Source: Candidatus Gastranaerophilales bacterium (GTDB lineage: Bacteria; Cyanobacteriota; Vampirovibrionia; Gastranaerophilales; Gastranaerophilaceae). Taken from it: 64,000 bases of DNA. Where the stretch lies: NCBI GenBank assembly GCA_944322745.1, contig CALUPV010000002.1, positions 186,001 through 250,000 on the forward strand, in the 5' to 3' direction. Within the stretch, counting starts at the first letter, position 1. Each line of letters starts with the position of its first letter. Position numbers and translations under genes: made by a program. Positions 25,019-33,763 of this stretch are shown piece after piece. The notes under the pieces were generated by a model, which was not told the DNA's origin, did not search any database, and saw only the letters and a list, made by a program, of their open reading frames with translations.

Positions 25019-25722
25019 TGTACAATCAACTTGCACAATTGGGAATAGATGTAAAAGAAAAAGAAAAAAAATTACTTTCTTCTTTTTCGGAATTATTTAT
25101 TGAGTATAATTCAAGAGTTAATTTGGTTAGTAATAATGATATAAACTTTTTATTTGAAAAACATATATACGATAGTCTTGCATTTAATTTATTTTACAAG
25201 AAATATATTGATGCAAAATCAATAGATATAATGGATATAGGAACAGGTGGCGGATTTCCTGCTATTCCTATTTCATTATTATATAAAAATATTGAGGTAA
25301 CCGCATTAGATTCAATAAATAAAAAAATTAATTTTATAAGAGCAGCTGCTGATAAATTAGAAATAAAGAATATAAAACCTATATGTTCAAGAGTTGAAGA
25401 ATTACCTATATCTATGAAAAGTTCCTTTGATGTTATAGTCTCAAGAGCAATGGCGGACTTAAGAGTTATACTTGAATATGCTATTCCATATTTGAAAATA
25501 GGCGGCTACTTTATTGCTTATAAATCTCAAAAAGCAGAAGAAGAGATTTATAATGCAAAAAATGCTCTGTTAAAACTAAATTCTGTTGTTATTGACAGAT
25601 TAGAATATTCTCTTCCGATTGATGAAGAAAATAAAAGAGTTTTGCTTGTTATAAAAAAAGAAAAAGATATCCCATCTATTTATCCGAGAAAAAACGGACA
25701 GGTTAAAAAGAATCCGCTATAG
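25018..25722 (+). CDS. rsmG: 16S rRNA (guanine527-N7)-methyltransferase RsmG
   Basis: 234 residues, normal for RsmG (GidB), which methylates N7 of G527 in 16S rRNA using SAM. The SAM-binding motif M-D-I-G-T-G-G-G-F-P-A-I-P is near 75-87, and the family S-R-A motif is near 140. The ATG overlaps the TAA of the P-loop/TPR gene (TAATG), suggesting translational coupling. It is not beside mnmG/gidA or parAB, its common partners. The 3' end overlaps the convergent bioD by 20 bases. Confidence 0.94.
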   Translation: MYNQLAQLGIDVKEKEKKLLSSFSELFIEYNSRVNLVSNNDINFLFEKHIYDSLAFNLFYKKYIDAKSIDIMDIGTGGGFPAIPISLLYKNIEVTALDSINKKINFIRAAADKLEIKNIKPICSRVEELPISMKSSFDVIVSRAMADLRVILEYAIPYLKIGGYFIAYKSQKAEEEIYNAKNALLKLNSVVIDRLEYSLPIDEENKRVLLVIKKEKDIPSIYPRKNGQVKKNPL

Positions 25723-26365
25723 GTTTAAATGCTTTTAAAATATTCTTATTCTCTATTTCTTTTATAGTGCCTATTATATTTATATCTGTATATCTTTTTA
25801 GTTCATCTATGAAATTTTTTGTTGCTAAATCTTCAGTTTCATTTGGAATTTTATTTATAATAATACCTTTTATATGTATGTTATTAGTTTTTGCATAATG
25901 AATAGTTAAAAGAGTATGATTTAGCCTGCCTAGAAATGGTACAGTGACTATAATAATCGGTATATTTAATTCTTTTATCAAATCAGCACAAAGAAAATCA
26001 TCCGTAGCTGGAGCTAATAATCCGCCAGCGCCTTCAACAAGTGTAATGTCATTTTCTTTTGAAAAAGATTTAAAATCTTCTTTAATTTTATTTATATCAA
26101 TTTCAACGCCCGATAATCTTGCCGCTAAAGCCGGAGATACTTCTCCTTTCAACAGATAGGAACATTTCGTTTTTATATTTGGCGAAAGTTCTTTTATCAC
26201 TTCTAAATCAGGAGCTAATAATACTTTATCAGATTCTATGGCACCTGATTGCAGAGGCTTGAAAACACCGACTTTTTTACCGCAGTTTTCAAATGCTAAT
26301 GCCAGACCTTTTGTAATAAAAGTTTTTCCTATATCTGTATCTATTCCTGTTATAAAATATTCCAT
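25703..26365 (-). CDS. bioD: ATP-dependent dethiobiotin synthetase
   Basis: 220 residues. BioD closes the ureido ring of dethiobiotin from DAPA, CO2 and ATP, the penultimate step of biotin synthesis. The N-terminal G-x-D-T-D-I-G-K-T (7-15) is the family P-loop. The substrate-binding K-P-L-Q-S-G motif is near 36-41 and E-G-A-G-G-L near 110-115. It follows bioA by two bases on the minus strand, so both come from one transcript. It overlaps the end of rsmG on the opposite strand. Confidence 0.95.
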   Translation of the reverse strand: MEYFITGIDTDIGKTFITKGLALAFENCGKKVGVFKPLQSGAIESDKVLLAPDLEVIKELSPNIKTKCSYLLKGEVSPALAARLSGVEIDINKIKEDFKSFSKENDITLVEGAGGLLAPATDDFLCADLIKELNIPIIIVTVPFLGRLNHTLLTIHYAKTNNIHIKGIIINKIPNETEDLATKNFIDELKRYTDINIIGTIKEIENKNILKAFKPIADSF

Positions 26366-26367
26366 TT

Positions 26368-27732
26368 TTACTCCTTATAAGGTAGCACCTTGTTTAAAGC
26401 TTTATATGCAATATCTGTAAGTTTTTCAATTTCTTTTTCTGTAATGATATAAGGAGTTATAAAATAAATACAGTTCCACATCGGTCTTAGTATTGCGCCA
26501 AGTTTTAATCCTTCAAGATAAATCTTTTTACCAATGCCCTCTTCATATTTAAAAGGTTCTTTTGTCTCTTTGTTTTTAACAAGTTCAACTGCACAAATCA
26601 TGCCTGTCTGCCTTATATCACCAACATTTGGATGATTCCTGAATTTTTCAAGTTCTTTTGAAAATTTTGCAATTTTGGGTTTTAAATATTCTTCAATGTT
26701 CATTTCTTCAAGAATTTTAAGGTTTTCAAGTGCTACAGCAAGTGCCAACGGATAGGCAGTATAACTGTGACCGTGATAAAAAGTTTTATATCCATCTAAA
26801 TCATCATCATAAAAAGCATTATAGATTTCATCCGTCGTAACTGTTACAGATAATGGCATATATCCTGCTGTTATACCTTTTGCAGCACATATGATATCAG
26901 GTACAATTCCGGCATGTTCATACGCAAATAGTTTACCTGTTCTGTAAAATCCCATTGCTACTTCGTCATCAATTAAAAGAATATTATATTTATCGCAAAT
27001 ATCTCTTAATTTTGTAATGTATTTTGGGGGATACATAATCATTCCTCCAGCAGCTTGAACTAAAGGTTCAATTATAATACCTGCAATTTTATTAGCTTCT
27101 TCTTTTAATATATTTTCTACAGAACTTAAACATTCGCAATTACAGGTTTCTTTATTACAATTCATAGGACATCTGTAACAGTATGGGCTTTCAGCTTGTC
27201 TTATTTCAAAAAGCAGCGGTTTATATAATTTATGATACATATCAATACCGCCAACAGAAATCGCTCCAAGCGTGTCACCGTGGTATGAATTCTTTAATGC
27301 TATGAATTTTTTCTTTTCCGGATGTCCTTTTAAAACTTGGTATTGGTATGCCATTTTTAAGGCTACTTCAACAGCTGTAGAACCATTATCCGAGAAAAAA
27401 ACGTGTTTCAATTTATTATTTAACATTGAAACTAGTTTCTTTGAGAATTTTATAACAGGTTCATGTGAAAACCCGCCAAAAATTACGTGTTCTATTTTTT
27501 TTGATTGTTTATATATTGTTTTGTTTATTCTTTTATTTGAATGTCCAAGTGTATTAACCCACCAAGAAGAAACCGCATCAATGTATTTATTTCCGTCAAT
27601 ATCTTCTAAATATATACCTTTACCCTTTTTTATGATAATTGGTTTATTATTGACATCTTCTAATGATTTCATTTGTGTAAAAGGACGCCAAATATACTTA
27701 AAATCATCGTCTAAGAGCTGTTGTTTGTTCAT
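26368..27732 (-). CDS. bioA: Adenosylmethionine-8-amino-7-oxononanoate aminotransferase
   Basis: 454 residues from the chosen ATG. BioA is a PLP class III aminotransferase that turns KAPA into DAPA in biotin synthesis. The start W-R-P-F-T-Q-M-K, the V-S-S-W-W motif and the PLP lysine (A-A-K-G-I-T-A-G, Lys285) are intact. A Cys-rich insert (six Cys within 17 residues, about 185-201) is present. I recall similar inserts in a subset of BioA/BioK proteins, possibly binding metal. The start at 27732 has AAGGAAGGA upstream and fits the -10 box. An in-frame ATG at 27753 would lie at the transcript start without a ribosome-binding site. bioB and bioF are not in the window. Confidence 0.94.
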   Translation of the reverse strand: MNKQQLLDDDFKYIWRPFTQMKSLEDVNNKPIIIKKGKGIYLEDIDGNKYIDAVSSWWVNTLGHSNKRINKTIYKQSKKIEHVIFGGFSHEPVIKFSKKLVSMLNNKLKHVFFSDNGSTAVEVALKMAYQYQVLKGHPEKKKFIALKNSYHGDTLGAISVGGIDMYHKLYKPLLFEIRQAESPYCYRCPMNCNKETCNCECLSSVENILKEEANKIAGIIIEPLVQAAGGMIMYPPKYITKLRDICDKYNILLIDDEVAMGFYRTGKLFAYEHAGIVPDIICAAKGITAGYMPLSVTVTTDEIYNAFYDDDLDGYKTFYHGHSYTAYPLALAVALENLKILEEMNIEEYLKPKIAKFSKELEKFRNHPNVGDIRQTGMICAVELVKNKETKEPFKYEEGIGKKIYLEGLKLGAILRPMWNCIYFITPYIITEKEIEKLTDIAYKALNKVLPYKE

Positions 27733-27762
27733 TTTTAAACATCCTTCCTTCATACTACTTTT

Positions 27763-27768
27763 ATTATA
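27763..27768 (-). promoter_or_regulatory. -10 box of the bioA-bioD operon
   Basis: The minus strand reads TATAAT here, predicting a start near 27757 and a 25-base leader to the bioA ATG. A short inverted repeat (TACTA...TAGTA) surrounds it and could be an operator, though it does not look like a standard BirA site. Confidence 0.45.
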
Positions 27769-27801
27769 GTACGAAGAAAAAAGTTGAAATTAAATTAAAT
27801 T

Positions 27802-28290
27802 CTATATTCCAAGTTCTGCTCTGGTACTTTGTGAGAGTAAGTCCATTGCGCTAAGAATTGATGATTCTCCCGTAGTTATATTTTTAAATTCATTTTTTAA
27901 TATTTCAAGTTCTGATCTTAAAACATTTATATTAGAATTGTTGCTATTTTCTTCTAACGCATTCAGTTTCTCATCTATTTTTGTAAATATAGTTTCTATG
28001 TTTTCATTTTTACTTACATTAATTCCGAGTTTTCTTGCTAAATTTTTGATTCTTTCAAATAACTTTTCTTCTTGACTTCCGGAAGTGCTTACAACAATTA
28101 CTTCTGTTTTCTCTGATTTTTTTGCTTCTTCTTCTTTTATTATTCTTTTTGCTTCTGTCTCTGAAGAAACACTAGATATATCGATATTAAGAGCTTCTAG
28201 TTTTTTCTTCGTTGAGGCAGATAATTCATCTTTTTTATTTATAGAACTATTTGTTGAATCTATTGCTGATATTGAATAAATAGAAGACAT
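27802..28290 (-). CDS. Small Ser/Glu/Lys-rich coiled-coil protein, unknown
   Basis: 162 residues, with no signal peptide and no membrane segment. About 28-65 and 75-140 are predicted amphipathic helices with Leu/Ile heptads, compatible with a coiled coil. The N-terminus is Ser-rich. A strong GAGGAG ribosome-binding site lies upstream of the ATG, so it is probably well expressed. I recognise no characterised family; I recall a similar A-L-N-I-D-x-S-S-V-x-S-E-x-E-A pattern from other gut Melainabacteria, which is an impression only. It is a single gene between bioA and the divergent cupin gene. Confidence 0.65.
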   Translation of the reverse strand: MSSIYSISAIDSTNSSINKKDELSASTKKKLEALNIDISSVSSETEAKRIIKEEEAKKSEKTEVIVVSTSGSQEEKLFERIKNLARKLGINVSKNENIETIFTKIDEKLNALEENSNNSNINVLRSELEILKNEFKNITTGESSILSAMDLLSQSTRAELGI

Positions 28291-28441
28291 AGTTTCTCCT
28301 CGTATAAGGTTATATACAAAATATATATCGTCCTTTTGTCTAAACTCTTTAATATTATTTACAAAAGTTTACATCTTGCTTCTATGAATCAAATTTATAA
28401 TTACTTTTTTATTTATTATTATTGTAAAGTAAGGAAAATTT

Positions 28442-30163
28442 ATGAATTGTATTGATGTTACTAATTCGATATATAAAAGAAATATAGGTTTTTATCAACT
28501 TTCGTCAGACAAAAAGGTTGATTTATCTACAAATAAATTGTCTGTAGATAGTATGTTAAGTCCTTATAACTCAGAAAATCTAAGGGCAAATTATGCTCCA
28601 GTATCGTTTAAAGGTAATGCTCCAAGAATTACAAATGCATATATTATTACAGGTGAAAAAGAAGATTTGCCATTATTAGTAACGAAAAAGAATGATTCGT
28701 ATGTTATTGATTTTGATTCACAAACAGAAATAATATACGGAATAGATGCCATTAAGTATTTAGATAATGCAAATGATTTTCATTATGATACACAAGTAAT
28801 ATTTCCAAAGAAGTCAGAAGGTGTTTTACATATTAATGGAAAAGAAATTCCATTGCCTGAAAATTCTGCAGTTATGATAAATGCAAGTACAAAGGCAAAT
28901 GTTGAAGTAAAAAAAGGGTTCCCGATGATGATAATCTCTAAAAAAGATTATGATTGGTATGAACGCTATGCTAAAGATGCAAAAGATACAAATATAAGAA
29001 ACAAATTTTTAGAACTAATATATTACAATTCACATTTGTATAATGGAGAGTTTACTCCAAATGTATTGTTACCGGAAGAACTTCGTGATGAGAATTTCTT
29101 GAAATCATTGGCAATTGATAAATGGGCAGTAAGAAATGGTCTTGTATACGAACTTTATTCAAAGAAAGATCGATTAAGTGAAGAAAACAGAAGAATTGTA
29201 GAAAACACGAAGGGATTATTGGATAAATTGTATCAAAAACAAATTATATCCGCAAAAGATGATGGATATGTAAGGTTCTCATGTATGTACAATGAAGAAT
29301 ATATGAAATCATATTTAGGAAGTAAAGATTTTACTGATGAAGAAATCAAGTTGTTGATGCCTATATATAATCAAGCGAGACAAGTACATATCGATTCTAA
29401 GTTTTCACATAGAAATTCAGTAAAAGATTACAGTCCTGAATTAATAGAAAAAATGAAAGAAAAAGGTATTTTATTTGCAAATAAAAAAGATTCTGATAAA
29501 TGGATATATTGGCGTGAATGTTATGGTAATGAATCATCTTTAAAGCGAAAACTTTCGCAAGAAGGTTTTTCATTAGAAGAACAGGATGAAATTGTTAAAA
29601 ATTGGTTTTCTGCAAATAACACTGGTTTCGATGTCAGTGGTTTAAAATTTATTAATGAAAATGTTGCGGTGTATAATCTTAATGACAAGTTAAATAATTG
29701 GACTCATGAAAAAACAAATTGGGTAACAAATTCAACTTCAATTGCTTCCAGTGAAGGGAAATCTCCTTTTATAGGTGTCTCAATGGTTCAAACTGATGAA
29801 AAAAGACCGATTAAAATGTCTGAATTAAGAAGAGAAGAAAAGTTACATGCACATCCAAATCTTGAAGAAAAACGCCAAACAGAAATATATGTTATTACAA
29901 GTGGTGCTGCTGCACTTAATGTCGTTAAAGATGGTAAAAGTTGTGTTAAAATTTTAAAGGAAGGAGAATTAGCTGTAGTAGGCCCCGGTGTTGCACATTG
30001 TGTTAATTCTATATTAGGTGAATATGAACATATTGTTGCACAAGTCCCTTCTGCTTTTCAGTACGGATACAGCTTTAAATCTATTGTTGAGAAACCTGAA
30101 GATTATGATGAAGAGTTATTGCAGAAAAAAGCATTTGAAGAATTAGAAAAGATATCTGGCTAG
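28442..30163 (+). CDS. Large hypothetical protein with C-terminal cupin fold and N-terminal SFKG motif
   Basis: 573 residues, no signal peptide. The N-terminal 60 residues look unstructured and hold V-S-F-K-G-N at about 58-63. About 65-190 is beta-rich and may be a degenerate cupin-like domain. About 190-450 is mainly helical. About 475-545 has the order of a small-molecule cupin barrel (E-I-Y-V-I-T-x-G-A, then K-E-G-E-L-A-V-V-G-P-G-V-A-H), with a His where cupins usually have a metal ligand. Cupins can be sugar isomerases or sensors; adjacency to the polysaccharide genes is suggestive but not proof. AAGGAAA precedes the ATG. Function unknown. Confidence 0.7.
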   Translation: MNCIDVTNSIYKRNIGFYQLSSDKKVDLSTNKLSVDSMLSPYNSENLRANYAPVSFKGNAPRITNAYIITGEKEDLPLLVTKKNDSYVIDFDSQTEIIYGIDAIKYLDNANDFHYDTQVIFPKKSEGVLHINGKEIPLPENSAVMINASTKANVEVKKGFPMMIISKKDYDWYERYAKDAKDTNIRNKFLELIYYNSHLYNGEFTPNVLLPEELRDENFLKSLAIDKWAVRNGLVYELYSKKDRLSEENRRIVENTKGLLDKLYQKQIISAKDDGYVRFSCMYNEEYMKSYLGSKDFTDEEIKLLMPIYNQARQVHIDSKFSHRNSVKDYSPELIEKMKEKGILFANKKDSDKWIYWRECYGNESSLKRKLSQEGFSLEEQDEIVKNWFSANNTGFDVSGLKFINENVAVYNLNDKLNNWTHEKTNWVTNSTSIASSEGKSPFIGVSMVQTDEKRPIKMSELRREEKLHAHPNLEEKRQTEIYVITSGAAALNVVKDGKSCVKILKEGELAVVGPGVAHCVNSILGEYEHIVAQVPSAFQYGYSFKSIVEKPEDYDEELLQKKAFEELEKISG

Positions 30164-30302
30164 ATAAATAAAAAAATTAAAATTTAGACAATTAGTATTA
30201 GTTATATGGTTTATTGTATTATTAATGTTTTTGTCTAATAATTATAAAATTGGTGAATATAATTATATGGGCATAACAGATTAAGTAGAAGTTATATCAA
30301 AT

Positions 30303-31241
30303 ATGAATAAACAGATTTATTCATTAGAAAAGATTGAAGAACTAAAATATAGTGGTAAAGTAGATAAACCAAAGGTTTCTATTATTGTGCCTGTATATAA
30401 TGCTGAAAAATATATCGAAAGATGTTTGTATTATTTATTAGCACAAACAATAAAAGAAATCGAAATAATAATTGTAAATGATGGATCTACTGATAATACA
30501 ACGACAATTATAAGAAAAATTGCTGCTATGGATTCGCGTATTAGACTTCTTGAGCAAGAAAATAAATTGCAAGGTGCAGCAAGAAATAGAGCTATATTGA
30601 TTGCAAAAGGTGAATATATTGGATTTTGTGATGCAGATGACTATGTAGATTATGAATACTATGAAACATTATATAATTCTGCTAAAAAATATGATTCAGA
30701 TGTTGTATTAGCAGAAAATGTACGGGTTAGTTATAAAAAGTATAAACCTCGTTTAAATATTACAAAAGAAGAAGTATTTGTTGATATTATTGATAAATTT
30801 AAAGCTTGTAATCAAAAAAAGAACGAATGTCCTACAAATAAAATTTATAGAACTTCATATATAATTGAGAATGGAATATTTTTCCCTGAAGGGGTGTATT
30901 GTGAGGATAAACTTTTCTCTATAAAATCGGTATATTATTCAAATAAAATAGTAACTGTTCCTAATGTACATTATTACTACTGGGAGAATCCAAATTCTAC
31001 AGTTAATTCAAAAAAGACAAAAAAACATATAACAGACAGATGTATTGCGAAAAAAGCAGTACTTGATTTTGTAAAAGAAAAGAAAATTCCTGTAGAAAAT
31101 TGGTATTTTAAAGCAGAAAAGAAAAGAATTGGGTTCTATCATTTTCCTCTTTTGGTAATACAAGAGAGCACAAAATCGGAAAAATGGTTTTTGTTTGGTT
31201 TTATTTGTATACATGAAAAGGTTTTTGTTAATAATAAATAG
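30303..31241 (+). CDS. Family-2 glycosyltransferase
   Basis: 312 residues. GT-A fold with the starting V-S-I-I-V-P-V-Y-N strand near 25-33, N-D-G-S-T-D near 59-64 and the D-A-D-D metal/nucleotide motif near 114-117. The acceptor domain is about 130-310. No membrane segment is present, so it acts at the inner face of the membrane. It is the first gene of the polysaccharide locus. Relative to its paralogues downstream it keeps the canonical D-x-D. Sugar specificity cannot be read from sequence. About 140 bases without a gene precede it. Confidence 0.9.
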   Translation: MNKQIYSLEKIEELKYSGKVDKPKVSIIVPVYNAEKYIERCLYYLLAQTIKEIEIIIVNDGSTDNTTTIIRKIAAMDSRIRLLEQENKLQGAARNRAILIAKGEYIGFCDADDYVDYEYYETLYNSAKKYDSDVVLAENVRVSYKKYKPRLNITKEEVFVDIIDKFKACNQKKNECPTNKIYRTSYIIENGIFFPEGVYCEDKLFSIKSVYYSNKIVTVPNVHYYYWENPNSTVNSKKTKKHITDRCIAKKAVLDFVKEKKIPVENWYFKAEKKRIGFYHFPLLVIQESTKSEKWFLFGFICIHEKVFVNNK

Positions 31242-31284
31242 ACATTTTTGTTATATCATTTAATAAGTATAAATAGAGGTTATT

Positions 31285-32409
31285 ATGGTAGAAAAGGCTG
31301 AGGAAAATAATTGCAATATTGTAGTTGGCTGTGGTATTTCAGGTGCTGTTGTTGCAAATCTGCTTGCTACAAAGTTCAATGAAAAAGTCATAATAATTGA
31401 AAAGAAAAAACATATAGCGGGTAGTTGTTTTGATTATAGAGATGATAACGGAATTTGTATACATAAATATGGTTCTCATATATTTCATACAAATAGTAAT
31501 ATTGTATGGGAATATTTATCACAGTTCTCTGAATTCAATAACTATGAACATAGAGTTATTGCTTTAATTGATGGGATAGAAACGAATATTCCGTTTAATT
31601 TTAATTCACTTTACCAAGTTTTCCCAAAAAATATGGCATTAAATTTACAAAGTAAACTAATAGAAAATTATGGAAGAAATTCCAAAGTTCCGATTTTAGA
31701 GTTGAAAAAAGAAAAAGATAATGATTTAAATTTCCTTGCTGATTTTATATATAAAAAAGTATTTTTGGAATATACAAAAAAACAATGGGGTATATTACCT
31801 GAAAAAATTGATTCTACAGTTACAGCCAGAGTCCCTATATATATCGGTGAAGACAACCGATATTTTCATGATAAATATCAAGGAATACCAATAGATGGGT
31901 ATACAGAATTAATAAAGAAAATGATTACTCATCCTAATATAACCTTAATGTTAAATACAGATTATAAGAATATAAAATTGAAATATAAAAGATTATTTTA
32001 TACAGGTTCAATTGATGAATTTTTTGATTATAAGTATGGAAAATTGCCATATCGAAGTTTAAGATTTGAATTTGAAGAATATAATTACGCTTACTATCAA
32101 AAATCAGCGGTTGTTAATTATACAACAAGCGAAGACTTTACAAGAATTCATGAATATAAATATTATCTTAATGATAAGTCTGATAAAACAGTAATTGTTA
32201 AAGAATATTCTGAAAATTTTGAAGAAGGAAAAAATGAAAGATATTATCCAATTGTTAACGAGGAAAATCTTTCATTATATAACAAGTATTTAGAGGAGGC
32301 AAAACATATAAAAAATCTTTGGTTTTTTGGGCGTCTAGGTGATTATAAATATTATGATATTGATAAAGCAATTATTAGGGCAATTAATTTAATTAAAACA
32401 ATTCAATAA
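31285..32409 (+). CDS. glf: UDP-galactopyranose mutase
   Basis: 374 residues, standard for Glf, the flavoenzyme that converts UDP-galactopyranose to UDP-galactofuranose. The FAD motif G-x-G-I-S-G is near 14-19. The family signature H-I-A-G-S-C-F-D-Y and then H-K-Y-G-S-H-I-F-H-T (about 45-73) are both present, as is the arginine-containing F-F-G-R-L-G-D-Y near the C-terminus. The pathway implication is a galactofuranose-containing surface glycan. An AGAGG ribosome-binding site precedes the ATG. A degraded copy of its 3' end lies about 160 bases downstream. Confidence 0.95.
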   Translation: MVEKAEENNCNIVVGCGISGAVVANLLATKFNEKVIIIEKKKHIAGSCFDYRDDNGICIHKYGSHIFHTNSNIVWEYLSQFSEFNNYEHRVIALIDGIETNIPFNFNSLYQVFPKNMALNLQSKLIENYGRNSKVPILELKKEKDNDLNFLADFIYKKVFLEYTKKQWGILPEKIDSTVTARVPIYIGEDNRYFHDKYQGIPIDGYTELIKKMITHPNITLMLNTDYKNIKLKYKRLFYTGSIDEFFDYKYGKLPYRSLRFEFEEYNYAYYQKSAVVNYTTSEDFTRIHEYKYYLNDKSDKTVIVKEYSENFEEGKNERYYPIVNEENLSLYNKYLEEAKHIKNLWFFGRLGDYKYYDIDKAIIRAINLIKTIQ

Positions 32410-32562
32410 AATAGTAAAGGATTTAATAAATAGTACAAAAATAAACATCATGTTTTTCAATATTTTTCTTTAAAAAAATATTCAACAAAAGCAACAAAAA
32501 ATATTTTGTTATATAATAAAAATCAAAGATATATAAGAAAATGAATAGTTTTTTATAGTCTT

Positions 32563-32640
32563 GAGTGGTTAGGTGATTATAAATATTACGATATAGACAA
32601 AACAATTATTAGGGCAATCAGTCTAATTGAGGAAATTCAA
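32563..32640 (+). pseudogene. Remnant of a second glf gene (3' end only)
   Basis: From 32572 the sequence aligns without gaps to the last 69 coding bases of glf (32338-32406). By hand count 58 of 69 bases are identical, and 19 of 23 residues (G-D-Y-K-Y-Y-D-I-D-K and onward). No start or body of the gene precedes it. The frame runs on to a stop inside the next glycosyltransferase gene. It is best explained as the tail left by deletion of, or recombination between, two diverged glf copies. Confidence 0.75.
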
Positions 32641-32644
32641 GAAA

Positions 32645-33718
32645 ATGATAAAAGTTTCAATAATAGTTCCAATCTATAACGTAGAAAAATATTTAAAAAC
32701 TTGTATTGAAAGTATTCTTAATCAAACATTAGAAGAAATAGAAATTATATGTATAAATGATGGTTCTACTGATACATCATTAGATATTTTAAATTCGTTT
32801 TCTGAAAAAGATAAACGTATAAGAATAATAAATAAATTAAACAGTGGTTATGGTGCAACAATGAATATTGGGCTTTCTGTTGCAAGAGGGGAGTATATAG
32901 GAATAGTTGAACCTGATGATTATATAAAAGAAAATATGTTTGAAGAACTATATAATTTTGCTGAAAAAAGTTCCGCCGATATAGTGAAATCTGATTTTTA
33001 CTATTACCTGGGAGAAAATAATCAAGCTCGAAAAACAGGTAAAATAAGTTGTTATATAGCAAATAAACCGACAAATATAAAGGAATATCCTGAAATATTA
33101 AAGATTCAGCCATCTATTTGGAGTGCAATATATAAAAGGGAATTTATAGAAAAATATCAAATAAAATTCTTAGAAACACCGGGGGCGAGTTATCAAGATA
33201 CTTCTTTCGCATTTAAATGTTTATGTCTGGCTGAAAGATTATATTTTACCACTAATGCTTATCTGTATTATCGTCTGGATAATGAAAATTCATCTGTTAA
33301 TTCCCATTCAAAAGTTTTTGCTATTTGCAGAGAATTTGAAGAGATAACGGATTTTTTAAATTCAAATATTGAAATAAAAAATTATGTAAATACCATAAAA
33401 CTTATTAGACAATATCAAACTTATTTTTGGAATCTAAAAAGAATAGATCCTTCTTTAAGGGAAGAATTTATAGGTAATTTTTCAGATACATTTAAAATAT
33501 ATTACGAAAATGGCGAAATAGACGCAAACTTTTATGGAAAAATTAAGAAGAGAGAATTTTTATATCTTATAAAAGATAAGAAAAATTTTATATCAAAAAT
33601 TCAATCGAAATTAGATAAAGAGGCTTCAAAACAAAAACGAAGAAAGCTATTTTCTATAAGAATAAATCCTTCAAGAATAAGCATAGTTCTTTTTGGTAGG
33701 CAGGTTATTGAACTGTGA
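32645..33718 (+). CDS. Family-2 glycosyltransferase (EPDD type)
   Basis: 357 residues from ATG at 32645; a TTG at 32627 lies inside the glf remnant and was rejected. The GT-A N-terminus M-I-K-V-S-I-I-V-P-I-Y-N, I-N-D-G-S-T-D, then N-S-G-Y-G-A-x-M-N-x-G and G-I-V-E-P-D-D mark a subgroup in which the usual D-A-D-D is E-P-D-D. The rest resembles the enzymes at 33764 and 39093, including an S-I-W-x-x-I-Y-x-R-E-F-I stretch. Cytoplasmic, perhaps membrane-associated through a basic C-terminus. Donor and acceptor are unknown. Confidence 0.88.
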   Translation: MIKVSIIVPIYNVEKYLKTCIESILNQTLEEIEIICINDGSTDTSLDILNSFSEKDKRIRIINKLNSGYGATMNIGLSVARGEYIGIVEPDDYIKENMFEELYNFAEKSSADIVKSDFYYYLGENNQARKTGKISCYIANKPTNIKEYPEILKIQPSIWSAIYKREFIEKYQIKFLETPGASYQDTSFAFKCLCLAERLYFTTNAYLYYRLDNENSSVNSHSKVFAICREFEEITDFLNSNIEIKNYVNTIKLIRQYQTYFWNLKRIDPSLREEFIGNFSDTFKIYYENGEIDANFYGKIKKREFLYLIKDKKNFISKIQSKLDKEASKQKRRKLFSIRINPSRISIVLFGRQVIEL

Positions 33719-33763
33719 TTATGTTCTTGTGTTAAATTATAAAAATTTTAAGAAAGAAATTGA

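Noticed and set aside
32440-32520. AT-only inverted repeat after glf (AATATTTTT with AAAAATATT)
   Set aside because: It has no GC pairs and could arise by chance in DNA this AT-rich; not called a terminator.
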